Counted from the stretch's first letter, positions 1 through 5,878 are shown. The stretch is 11,080 bases of DNA from Nitrososphaerales archaeon (GCA_030044375.1 JASHVX010000158.1:1-11080), one strand, 5' to 3'. Translations and numbers: made by a program. The notes: a model not told the origin generated them from the letters alone.

Positions 1-191
1 TCTCCCCGGGAATCGGGACGCAGGGAGGCGACGCGAACATCTGGGCCGGATCCGAGGGGGACTTCATGATAGTCGGGAGGTCAGTGACCGAGTCCGCCGA
101 CCCTGCGAAGGAGTTGAAGGAGCTCAACGGGCGCCGACCGACTATCCAGGGCAGCCGTAGTAGTCCCAGATTGCGAGCTGCTGACGCCTGA
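1..191 (+). CDS. pyrF: Orotidine 5'-phosphate decarboxylase, C-terminal end (partial)
   Basis: This is the last 62 codons of a gene that begins left of the window, read from base 3 to a TGA at 189-191. The product would decarboxylate OMP to UMP, the last step of pyrimidine synthesis, in the cytosol. Two family hallmarks are visible: SPGIGTQGGD at the start of the fragment, the flexible phosphate-gripping loop near the end of the barrel, and DFMIVGRSV some 20 residues on, the second phosphate-binding segment with its arginine. TESADPAKELKEL matches the usual final helix (archaeal-type PyrF often has xDPxxAA here). After that helix about 20 further residues, rich in Arg and Ser, do not look like conserved family sequence. 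They coincide with a 50-base overlap with the convergent gene at 142-543. The catalytic Lys/Asp residues lie upstream and cannot be checked. Confidence 0.88.
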   Translation, partial: SPGIGTQGGDANIWAGSEGDFMIVGRSVTESADPAKELKELNGRRPTIQGSRSSPRLRAADA

Positions 192-543
192 GGTAGCGGA
201 GTTCGTCTGCGCTCAGGCGAGGGTCGGAAGCTCTGCTGCGGTCACGGCGCAGGTACCGAGGGAGGTCGTCGTCGCAGAAGTATCCTCCGCCGGGGAACCC
301 GGTGTCTTTCCTCACTATGATCGCTGCGAAGCCTGGTCTGCCCTGGCGGCTCTCATGGCTGTCGATCTCTCCGATCGTCCGGGACAACGCCCTCCCCCGG
401 GAGATTCCATACCTCGTCATGAGTTGCCCGTATGTGACGAGTGAACGGCGACGGGCGGCGCGGAGAAGATGGGCGCGGACCGAGCCCAGAGACGCCGAAG
501 AGCCTTGGGGGCCGCGCGACCGGCCTTGCAACGACGGCGCCAA
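142..543 (-). CDS. Conserved small protein of unknown function, winged-helix-like core
   Basis: A 133-residue protein with no function I can name. The conserved-looking core is residues about 24-90: a basic helix (HLLRAARRRS), VTYGQLMTRYGISRGR, then a helix with TIGEID, and a strand pair with IIVRKDTGFPGGGYF. The order helix / 'VTYGxL' / Arg-rich helix / 'VRKDTGxPGxGFF' resembles small bacterial and archaeal proteins of unknown function with a winged-helix-like N-terminus; this is recognition from memory, not a search. The tail (LAIWDYYG) is aromatic. The start is TTG at 543, 12 bases after the stop of the upstream CBS gene, so it is probably the last gene of that transcript. No good Shine-Dalgarno is present and the first 20 residues look poorly conserved, so an internal start is possible. 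Its 3' end overlaps convergent pyrF by 50 bases. Confidence 0.68.
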   Translation of the reverse strand: MAPSLQGRSRGPQGSSASLGSVRAHLLRAARRRSLVTYGQLMTRYGISRGRALSRTIGEIDSHESRQGRPGFAAIIVRKDTGFPGGGYFCDDDLPRYLRRDRSRASDPRLSADELRYLRRQQLAIWDYYGCPG

Positions 544-555
544 AGCGGTGCAGCT

Positions 556-1065
556 TCAGTCCAGGCTCTTCGCCACTCGGAACTGGTCTCCGACTATCGA
601 CCTCATGTTGAGGAGCCCCAGTGGCTTTCCGCCGTCCGTGACGAAGAGCGTCCTTATGCGGTTCTTGGCCATGAGCTTCACCGCCTCGGCAAGGGGCGTG
701 TCTGCCGTTATCGCGATCATCGGGGAGGTCATTATCTTCCGGACCGAGATGCTGGAAGGGAGCAGGTCGTCAGCGGCGATGCGGTTGAGGATGTCGCGCT
801 CCGTCAGAATCCCCTTCGGGTCTCCGTTTATCGTCACGAGGATGTTCCCTACGCTGCTCTCTCTCATCATCTGCGCAGCCTTCAGCACAGAGTCGTTTGC
901 GTCTATCATCAGGGGGTCGGTCTTGACGAAGTTCCGTACCGTGACCACGCTCGGCTCGGAGGCCTCGAGCCAGAATGTGAGCGAATAGTGGCACTCGGGG
1001 CACTCGTCCGGCGTGATCTCTCCCTCGAAGATGTGCCCGCAACGATAACACTCCCATTTCTTCAC
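556..1065 (-). CDS. Zinc-ribbon protein with tandem CBS domains
   Basis: A 169-residue cytosolic protein. Residues 1-30 form a rubredoxin-like zinc ribbon: C6-x2-C9 (CYRCGHIFEG) and C22-x2-C25 (CPEC). Residues about 46-105 and 108-165 are two CBS domains; the first contains GILTERDIL, the second LGLLNMRSIV, both typical of the strand-helix end of the domain. Paired CBS domains generally bind adenine nucleotides or S-adenosylmethionine as sensors. With no attached enzyme domain, this is probably a regulatory or scaffolding protein; ligand and partner cannot be read from the sequence. The start is GTG at 1065. A TATA-like TTAATATA at 1088-1095 is centred about 26 bases upstream, so the message would be leaderless. 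The next gene starts 12 bases after its TGA. The MIT-like gene lies upstream on the same strand. Confidence 0.87.
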   Translation of the reverse strand: MKKWECYRCGHIFEGEITPDECPECHYSLTFWLEASEPSVVTVRNFVKTDPLMIDANDSVLKAAQMMRESSVGNILVTINGDPKGILTERDILNRIAADDLLPSSISVRKIMTSPMIAITADTPLAEAVKLMAKNRIRTLFVTDGGKPLGLLNMRSIVGDQFRVAKSLD

Positions 1066-1087
1066 GGTCGAAATGAGCTGTCCGTGG

Positions 1088-1095
1088 TATATTAA
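1088..1095 (-). promoter_or_regulatory. TATA-like box for the zinc-ribbon/CBS gene
   Basis: TTAATATA on the minus strand, the only AT-rich octamer in this stretch. Its centre is about 26 bases from the GTG at 1065, the spacing expected for archaeal TBP-directed initiation at or next to the start codon. It implies that the CBS gene can be transcribed independently of the upstream MIT-like gene. Confidence 0.62.
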
Positions 1096-1139
1096 GAAGA
1101 TGCGGGGCCAGTGGCCTCTCGGTCTTCGCCGGTCCCAAT

Positions 1140-1442
1140 CTACACGGGCGAGTCAGGCTTGGGCGCCAGAGCGATCAGGCTTCGCACTTTCTGCTGGCAT
1201 TGTGCCGCCGTATCGGCGTAGTACTTCCAAGCCGTGTAGTTCTCCTCTACCTTCGCCAGCAGAAGCAGGATTTCAGCCGCCTGAAGATACTTCGAAATGG
1301 CCGTCTCGGCGCTCTCCTTCTCCTCCTTGGCAGCCTCGGCCATCAGTTGGCCGGCGTACCAGCGGAGCTTCTGGGCCCTAGACATCGGGGCCTTTGGTGC
1401 CGCCTGCATGGCCCATAGTCCGAGATGCGTCGGAAAAGACAC
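1140..1442 (-). CDS. Stand-alone MIT-like three-helix protein
   Basis: A 100-residue, mostly helical protein. Residues about 22-92 predict as three amphipathic helices: AQKLRWYAGQLMAEAAKEE, AETAISKYLQAAEILLLLA, and NYTAWKYYADTAAQCQQKV. The spacing of the small residues, the Ala-x2-x-Tyr in helix 2, and the Tyr/Arg-Leu pattern of helix 3 resemble the MIT domain (microtubule interacting and trafficking), known in Vps4-type ATPases, including archaeal CdvC, where it binds ESCRT-III tails. Here no AAA+ ATPase follows. The start could be GTG at 1442, preferred because an AT-rich box at 1470-1478 lies about 32 bases upstream, or ATG at 1409 or 1385; the last would leave just the helical core. The TAG ends 74 bases before the CBS gene. 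MIT assignment is by pattern only; an unrelated three-helix bundle is possible. Confidence 0.6.
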   Translation of the reverse strand: MSFPTHLGLWAMQAAPKAPMSRAQKLRWYAGQLMAEAAKEEKESAETAISKYLQAAEILLLLAKVEENYTAWKYYADTAAQCQQKVRSLIALAPKPDSPV

Positions 1443-1469
1443 GCAGGTCGCATTTCGTAGACGAAACCG

Positions 1470-1478
1470 GTAATTTGG
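1470..1478 (-). promoter_or_regulatory. Weak TATA-like box for the MIT-like gene
   Basis: CCAAATTAC on the minus strand, in an otherwise GC-rich divergent intergenic region. Its centre is about 32 bases from the GTG at 1442, giving a predicted leader of only a few bases. The box is a poor match to a TATA consensus. Confidence 0.35.
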
Positions 1479-1571
1479 AGTAAGACCGAGTGTCTCGTGG
1501 CGCAGATTTGGTCGACTGATTTCAGAGCCCGGCTCCGCGCCTGGGGCAGAAGCCCGCCTCGGCTCAGGAGA

Positions 1572-1580
1572 ATTTTTTTA
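1572..1580 (+). promoter_or_regulatory. TATA-like box for the winged-helix gene
   Basis: ATTTTTTTA, centred about 29 bases upstream of ATG 1605. It sits in the divergent gap 1443-1604. Its position argues for starting the winged-helix gene at 1605 rather than at the in-frame GTG at 1497, which lies upstream of the promoter. Confidence 0.5.
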
Positions 1581-1604
1581 GGGGGCGTCGCGCCTCGGAA
1601 GAGG

Positions 1605-2231
1605 ATGACACTGGGGTCGGCCCGGCCCGGAGACGAAGACATGAACCTCCTCTCTCTGAACGAGAGAGACGCCGAGGTAGTCAGGGCCATCGAGGAGGAG
1701 GGCCTGTCGGTCTTCACCTTCGACGGTCTGAGGAGGATGACAGGCGTGCATCCGGAGACCCTGTCCAGGGCTCTGGACCGGCTTGAAGATGAGGGGGTGC
1801 TCGCGAAGGTCCCCGATGGGTACGCTACCACCGAAGTGACTAAGACGGCCCGGCCGAGGCTCGCGTCGGTGGCGAAAAGGAGGACGCCGATACTCCACAC
1901 GTTCCTTCCTTACGGAGTCGGCCAAGATGCCATCGTCTCCACGCTCAAGGGAAGATGGTTCGATAGAGTCCGTTGGGTAGGGATGTCGGAAAGCGAGGCC
2001 GACACGGTCATGAAATGGGTGACCGATGATGGGGCCGTCCTGATTGACGTGACCATAACCTCGGGACAGCTCGACGTCGAGGCGAAGACGCGGACGGACT
2101 CCGATCTAGCCAGCGCGGTGCGTGCTGCGTACCAAATCGCGGGCAGGATTTCGAGGATGTACGGCAGCACAAGACCCGGGTCCCGGCCTTCGCTTCTGAG
2201 GATAGGCTGCTTCGGCCCCCTCGCGATGTGA
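1605..2231 (+). CDS. Winged-helix DNA-binding protein, archaeal, function unknown
   Basis: A 208-residue protein, probably a DNA-binding regulator. Residues about 13-80 form a winged-helix domain: LNERDAEVVRAIEEEG, FTFDGLRRMTGVHP, then the recognition helix ETLSRALDRLEDEGVL and a short wing (KVPDGYATT). Residues 95-205 form a second domain with FLPYGVGQDAIVSTLKGRWF, a segment DDGAVLIDVTITSGQLDVEA that looks like beta strands, and a helix AVRAAYQIAGRI. I do not recognise a named family for it; a ligand-sensing or dimerisation role is a guess. ATG 1605 is chosen because a TATA-like box lies about 29 bases upstream; ATG at 1641, which begins just before the winged helix, is an alternative. The TGA is followed 68 bases later by the HtrA-like gene, which has a Shine-Dalgarno site, so the two are probably cotranscribed. 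The MIT-like gene is divergent. Confidence 0.75.
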   Translation: MTLGSARPGDEDMNLLSLNERDAEVVRAIEEEGLSVFTFDGLRRMTGVHPETLSRALDRLEDEGVLAKVPDGYATTEVTKTARPRLASVAKRRTPILHTFLPYGVGQDAIVSTLKGRWFDRVRWVGMSESEADTVMKWVTDDGAVLIDVTITSGQLDVEAKTRTDSDLASAVRAAYQIAGRISRMYGSTRPGSRPSLLRIGCFGPLAM

Positions 2232-2285
2232 CCAGTTTCACCAGCAACCCACTCAACAAGAACCGGCGGGCCTGACGCTCCTGCC

Positions 2286-2291
2286 AGGTGG
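2286..2291 (+). promoter_or_regulatory. Shine-Dalgarno site of the HtrA-like gene
   Basis: AGGTGG ends 8 bases before ATG 2300. It is the clearest ribosome-binding site in the window and fits a gene that is internal to a transcript. Most other genes here have a TATA-like box at leaderless distance instead. Confidence 0.55.
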
Positions 2292-2299
2292 ATTGACAC

Positions 2300-3214
2300 A
2301 TGACTGAACAAAACGGGACAACGTTGCTGCAGTCCTTTTCAAACGCTGTGGCACAGCTCACTGACGAGGTCTCGGCGTCGGTGGTGCGCATCGTCGCAGA
2401 CGACAGCCTCGGCTCTGGTATCGTCTGGGACGAAGGGCACGTACTCACCGCGGCGCATGTCGTCGGAGGGGCGACGTCGACGAAGGTGGTCATGCCGGAC
2501 GGGAAAGAGTTGGAGGCCAAGGTCGTAGGCGTCGACAGGGAGACCGACGTGGCCGTTCTAGACGTAGGCGCGGGCGGCGCGAAGGCCATCGGCGTAGGCA
2601 AGACCGAGCAGACCAGGGTCGGGCAGTTCGTGCTGGCGTTGGCAAACGCCTTCGGCAGGACGTCAGCGACGTCAGGTATCGTCACGAGCCGCGGGCCAGG
2701 CCCAATCCGGGGCTGGCGGGGCGCACAGATCGAGGACGCCATCGTGACCGACGCCAAGCTCAACCCGGGGTACTCCGGCGGGCCGCTTGTCGACGCGTCG
2801 GGGAGGATGCTCGGAATGAACGTGGCGTTCTTTGCGTCCAGAGGAATAGCGGTGTCGGTCGAACGAGTCCAGCAGGTCGCCACAGCTCTTCTCAGGGACG
2901 GGAAGGTCAAGAGGGGGTTCCTTGGCGTCCATGTGGAACAGATTGAGCTCCCTGTCGAGGTCGCAGGAGAGGTAGCCCAGGAGGAGGGGCTGCTGGTCCG
3001 CTCGGTCGACGGGCGGTCGCCTGCCAAGGAGGCTGGCCTAGCTATCGGCGACATCATACTGGTGCTCGGCGGCGAGCATGCGACGGACCGGTCACAGCTC
3101 AGAAAGGCCCTGTCTGCCGAGGCGATCGGAAAGACACTGGACTTGCGGATACTTAGAGGCGGTAAGATCGCCGAGCTCAAGGTGCGACCCACGGAGGTCC
3201 CTGACCAGGCGTGA
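2300..3214 (+). CDS. HtrA/DegP-like serine protease with one PDZ domain, no signal peptide
   Basis: A 304-residue S1C-family protease. The trypsin-like fold covers residues about 15-200, with the triad visible: His53 in TAAHVVGG, Asp83 in DRETDVAVLDV, Ser159 in NPGYSGGPLVD. A single PDZ domain covers about 205-298 (FLGVHVEQ, LLVRSVDGRSPAKEAGLAIGDIIL). HtrA proteins degrade or refold damaged proteins, and PDZ domains bind exposed C-termini and control assembly. There is no signal peptide or transmembrane helix: the N-terminus is polar (MTEQNGTTLLQSF) and leads directly into the protease fold. Many bacterial relatives are exported, so this one is predicted to be cytosolic. Family members are usually longer because of an export signal or a second PDZ. 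ATG 2300 has AGGTGG upstream. It follows the winged-helix gene by 68 bases, and four hairpins come after its TGA. Confidence 0.9.
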   Translation: MTEQNGTTLLQSFSNAVAQLTDEVSASVVRIVADDSLGSGIVWDEGHVLTAAHVVGGATSTKVVMPDGKELEAKVVGVDRETDVAVLDVGAGGAKAIGVGKTEQTRVGQFVLALANAFGRTSATSGIVTSRGPGPIRGWRGAQIEDAIVTDAKLNPGYSGGPLVDASGRMLGMNVAFFASRGIAVSVERVQQVATALLRDGKVKRGFLGVHVEQIELPVEVAGEVAQEEGLLVRSVDGRSPAKEAGLAIGDIILVLGGEHATDRSQLRKALSAEAIGKTLDLRILRGGKIAELKVRPTEVPDQA

Positions 3215-3232
3215 CCCAGCTGGATTCTCCGA

Positions 3233-3330
3233 GGGAACCAGGCTTCCCTGACCCGAGGGGCCCGTTCGAGCCCCTCCCACCTCTGAGGCCGCCTCGGAGG
3301 CACGGGCGTCACCCCATCGACCTGATGGGG
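3233..3330. terminator. Series of four GC-rich stem-loops between convergent genes
   Basis: The 145-base gap between the HtrA-like gene and the convergent aminotransferase holds four inverted repeats in a row. GGGAA/TTCCC is at 3233-3248. GAGGGGC/GCCCCTC, a perfect 7-base stem with an 8-base loop, is at 3255-3276. CCTCTGAGG/CCTCGGAGG, 9 pairs including one G-T with a 3-base loop, is at 3280-3300. CCCCATC/GATGGGG, a perfect 7-base stem, is at 3312-3330. No T-run follows any of them on either strand. They may form a bidirectional transcript end or protect 3' ends, but archaeal termination usually depends on T-tracts, so a structured RNA or protein-binding site is also possible. Confidence 0.5.
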
Positions 3331-3359
3331 CGCGGGTCACTCCGCCTGAGCCCGAGCAG

Positions 3360-4535
3360 TCACCGTCTGTGGAAGTAGCTCCGCATCTTGGCCAGCGCCT
3401 TAGTGAGCGTCGAGTCTCTCTTAGAGTAGCTGAACCTCACGAACTTCCGCCCGTCGCGCGGGTCTGCGAAGAAGCCTGAACCCGGAACCACCGCGACTCC
3501 GCAGTCTGCAGTCATGGTACGCGCGAAGTCGACATCGGCGAGCTTGCTCAGGGGCGAGAAGTCGGCCAATATGTAGTAGGAGCCTTCGGGTCTGAAGAAC
3601 TCGAACCCTATCTCTGAGAGGCCCTTCGAGATCATGTCCCTCTTCCTCTGATATGAGGCGGCGAGGTCGGCGTAGAACGACCTCGGGAGCCGGAGCGCGA
3701 ACGCCGAGGCCTCCTGGAGCGGCGCCGGGGCGCACACGGTCATGTAGTCGTGTACCTTCCGGATCGCGTTGGTTAGGTTCTCCTCGGCGATGGTGTATCC
3801 CACGCGCCAGCCAGTGGCGGTGTAGGTCTTCGAGATGCCAGAGATCGTAACCGTCCTGGAGGCCATGTCGCCCAGGGTGGCCAGACTGATGTGCTCTCTG
3901 CCATCGTAGAGTATGTGCTCATAGATCTCGTCTGTTATGGCGACCGCTCCCGAGTCTTCGCAGAGGTCGGCTATGGTCTTGAGCTCGCGGCGGGCAAAGA
4001 CCTTCCCGCTAGGGTTGTGGGGCGTGTTTACTATCACCAGCTTCGTCTTTTCGTTGAAGGCCTTCTTCAGCGCCTCTTCGTCAAGGGCGAAGTCCGGCCC
4101 GAGAGACACAGGGCGCGCCCTGGCGCCCGCGAGGACTGCTGACGGGATGTAGTTCTCATATGCAGGCTCGAATATGACCACCTCGTCTCCCTCCTCTGAG
4201 AGGGCCATGACCGAAGCCATCATGGCCTCCGTGGAACCGCAGGTGACTGTGACGTTCCTGGCCGGGTCGGCGTGAATCCCGTTGAACCACTCCGCCTTCT
4301 CCGCTATCGCTTCTCTGAGCCTTGGAGACCCCCATGTCACTGCGTACTGGTTGTAGTCATCTCTGATCGCCTGTATGGCTGCCGCCTTCACGCTGGCCGG
4401 CGCGGGAAAGTCAGCGAAGCCCTGCGCTAGATTGATCGCACCGTGGAGGTCAGCCAGCCTGGTCATCTCCCTGATGACTGACTCGGAGAGCTTCGCGGTC
4501 TTGCTCGAGACCGGCTTCCTGCCGCCTCCCTTCAA
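3360..4535 (-). CDS. PLP-dependent aminotransferase, class I/II
   Basis: A 391-residue fold-type I aminotransferase that moves an amino group between an amino acid and a 2-oxo acid in the cytosol. Visible landmarks: INLAQGFADFPAP (34-46) and NQYAVTWGSPRLREAI at the substrate-entry region; CGSTEAMMA (99-107), the cofactor phosphate site; NTPHNPSGK with Asn174; TDEIYEH with Asp202 and Tyr205; SGISKTYTATGWRVGY with the Schiff-base Lys236; and FVRFSYSKRD with Arg367 for the substrate carboxylate. The 'NLAQGFxDFPAP' and 'NQY' segments resemble the kynurenine/glutamine transaminase and archaeal aspartate/aromatic aminotransferase groups; the exact substrate cannot be told. Length is normal. The start is TTG at 4535, overlapping the TGA of the upstream TIM-barrel gene as TTGA (4532-4535), which implies translational coupling. 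Four hairpins lie beyond its stop. Confidence 0.93.
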   Translation of the reverse strand: MKGGGRKPVSSKTAKLSESVIREMTRLADLHGAINLAQGFADFPAPASVKAAAIQAIRDDYNQYAVTWGSPRLREAIAEKAEWFNGIHADPARNVTVTCGSTEAMMASVMALSEEGDEVVIFEPAYENYIPSAVLAGARARPVSLGPDFALDEEALKKAFNEKTKLVIVNTPHNPSGKVFARRELKTIADLCEDSGAVAITDEIYEHILYDGREHISLATLGDMASRTVTISGISKTYTATGWRVGYTIAEENLTNAIRKVHDYMTVCAPAPLQEASAFALRLPRSFYADLAASYQRKRDMISKGLSEIGFEFFRPEGSYYILADFSPLSKLADVDFARTMTADCGVAVVPGSGFFADPRDGRKFVRFSYSKRDSTLTKALAKMRSYFHRR

Positions 4536-5338
4536 GGGCGCCTTTTCCCCTTGAGCTCTTCTCTTATCCTGAGCGACGCTGACATGACCTGGTCAGGAGT
4601 GTACCTGTGAGGGTTCAGTTCGAGACAGATCAGGACGTCGGTCTGCACCAGCTTGTCGAGGAGTCTTTGGAGGCTTGCGGTCCCCTCCCCCGGGATCAGG
4701 TGGTCGTCTGCTGTGCCGGTGTTGTCGCTGAGGTGGACCTCTACCAGCTTCGAGCCTACCTTGTTCGCCATCGCCAGAGGGTCAATCCCGCTGACGTGCG
4801 CGTGCCCTGTATCAAGCGTGAATCGGGCCCCTTCGACCTCAGAAAGAAGCTGTTCCATGGTTTTGAGGGTCGACGCGACGGGAATGTCGTACTTGGAGGA
4901 GCTCGCGGCCTGGTTCTCCAAGCAAATGGTCAGCGTGCCCGCGCTCTGTTTGACCAGGCCGTTGAAGATCGTGGCGGCGTTGCGCATCGACTCCTTCGCG
5001 AGCGCCTGGTTGTAGACGCTGCCGGGGTGGAAGGTGATGAAGGGAACTCCGAGGCGCTCGCCGAACTTCACGAACCCGGCCAAGCTCTTCGCGATCGCGC
5101 CCCTGACGGGCTCGAATGGAGAGCTAGGATTGAGGTCAGTGAACGGGGCGTGGAGCGTCACGGTCATGTCGTAGGCCGAGAGAGTGTCCACCAGGCGCTT
5201 CTCGTCGACGAAGTCATGGTAGGCGTGGGGGACCTCGCCCCACAGCTCGATGTATTCGAACTCGGCGTCTCCGATGACCTTCACGGCAGAGTCGAGGTCG
5301 CTGCTGAGCAAAGACCAAGTGCTGACTCCCAGTTTCAA
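4532..5338 (-). CDS. TIM-barrel sugar isomerase/epimerase or endonuclease IV-like protein
   Basis: A 268-residue protein of the xylose-isomerase-like/AP-endonuclease-2 barrel superfamily. Candidate metal ligands occur in the usual strand-end order: His63 (TLHAPFTDLN), His104 (TFHPGSVYN), Glu141 (CLENQA), Asp176 and His179 (LDTGHAHVSG), His202 (VHLSDNTG), Asp211-x-His213 (DDHLIPGEG), and Glu240 (CLELNPHR). This is the same pattern as the metal ligands of endonuclease IV, but many sugar-phosphate isomerases share most of it, and the HLSDN and DDHLIPGEG segments are common in the isomerase branch. I therefore favour a sugar or polyol isomerase/epimerase and leave substrate open. It starts at TTG 5338. 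Its end overlaps the aminotransferase start by 4 bases, so the two products are probably made together. The cyclic-nucleotide-binding gene ends 49 bases upstream on the same strand. Confidence 0.82.
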   Translation of the reverse strand: MKLGVSTWSLLSSDLDSAVKVIGDAEFEYIELWGEVPHAYHDFVDEKRLVDTLSAYDMTVTLHAPFTDLNPSSPFEPVRGAIAKSLAGFVKFGERLGVPFITFHPGSVYNQALAKESMRNAATIFNGLVKQSAGTLTICLENQAASSSKYDIPVASTLKTMEQLLSEVEGARFTLDTGHAHVSGIDPLAMANKVGSKLVEVHLSDNTGTADDHLIPGEGTASLQRLLDKLVQTDVLICLELNPHRYTPDQVMSASLRIREELKGKRRP

Positions 5339-5387
5339 TCTCTGAGGTCTCCATCCAAAAGAAAGCTGTCAGAAGGCCCGAGTTGGA

Positions 5388-5813
5388 CTATGATGTTGGA
5401 GAGCTCAGGGCTGCCCTGAGCCTCTTCACGACCTCTTTCAGCATCCCCACCGCGAGCTCGGGATGCACCTTCATCAGAGATGCGAAGGACCAGGAGGTTA
5501 TCGCCCAGCACCTCGTAGGCTGCACCGCGACCACGTCCGCAGACCTCGGCATGTCGTCTATGAGCGACATCTCCCCGAAGAACTGCCCTTTTGCTAGAGT
5601 GGCGACCACCTTCCCCTTCTTCCTGACCTCCGCGAGGCCGTCCAGGATCAAGAAGAAACCGACCCCGGTCGTTCCTTCCGTCACCATCGTGTCCCCGCTC
5701 TTGAAGGTCATCTCCTTGCCCTGCGCCAGAAGCGCCTTCTTGGTCTTGGGGTCTAGGTCGCTGAAGAATGGCACCGAGCCTATCAATGCGCCTGCGTCGA
5801 GCGGCCCAGCCAT
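5388..5813 (-). CDS. Stand-alone cyclic-nucleotide-binding (CNB) domain protein
   Basis: A 141-residue protein consisting of a single Crp/PKA-type CNB domain (about 12-130). It contains the entry helix and strand (SVPFFSDLDPKTKKALL), the beta-roll (VGFFLILDGLAEV, the position of the usual glycine turn), and the phosphate-binding cassette FGEMSLIDDMPRSADVVAV with Gly80, Glu81 and Arg90-Ser91. In known CNB domains these contact the ribose 2'-OH and cyclic phosphate, so nucleotide binding looks possible. There is no DNA-binding helix-turn-helix, kinase, channel or other output domain; helical residues 115-136 end the protein. It could act by binding a partner. The start ATG 5813 lies 28 bases from a TATA-like TTTAAAT on its strand, so the transcript is probably leaderless. 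The TIM-barrel and aminotransferase genes follow it and may share its transcript. Confidence 0.88.
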   Translation of the reverse strand: MAGPLDAGALIGSVPFFSDLDPKTKKALLAQGKEMTFKSGDTMVTEGTTGVGFFLILDGLAEVRKKGKVVATLAKGQFFGEMSLIDDMPRSADVVAVQPTRCWAITSWSFASLMKVHPELAVGMLKEVVKRLRAALSSPTS

Positions 5814-5837
5814 TTATGCCACGACCTCCGACATCTG

Positions 5838-5844
5838 ATTTAAA
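5838..5844 (-). promoter_or_regulatory. TATA-like box for the CNB-domain gene
   Basis: TTTAAAT on the minus strand in the 65-base gap after the HE-motif gene, centred about 28 bases from ATG 5813. It may drive the CNB gene and the two genes downstream. Confidence 0.6.
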
Positions 5845-5878
5845 CCCACCGACCCTTGACGAGGACAGAGGTCGAACG

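Noticed and set aside
1497..1604. GTG at 1497 as the start of the winged-helix gene
   Set aside because: It lies upstream of the TATA-like box at 1572-1580 and the extra 36 residues are Arg-rich and look non-coding.
3255..3280. GGGGCCCGTTCGAGCCCCTCC looked like the T-arm of a tRNA
   Set aside because: The five bases before TTCGAGC do not pair with the five after it, and no acceptor, D or anticodon arm can be drawn around it. It is better read as one of a series of hairpins.
2008..3312. A 434-codon open frame on the minus strand, antisense to the HtrA-like gene
   Set aside because: It lies wholly against the clearly real HtrA-like gene and the end of the winged-helix gene, its translation is rich in Ser, Pro, Thr and Arg with no domain, and GC-rich codon use commonly leaves the antisense frame open.
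4607..5419. A 270-codon plus-strand frame antisense to the TIM-barrel gene
   Set aside because: It overlaps a gene with nine aligned metal-ligand residues on the other strand, and its translation has no recognisable domain.
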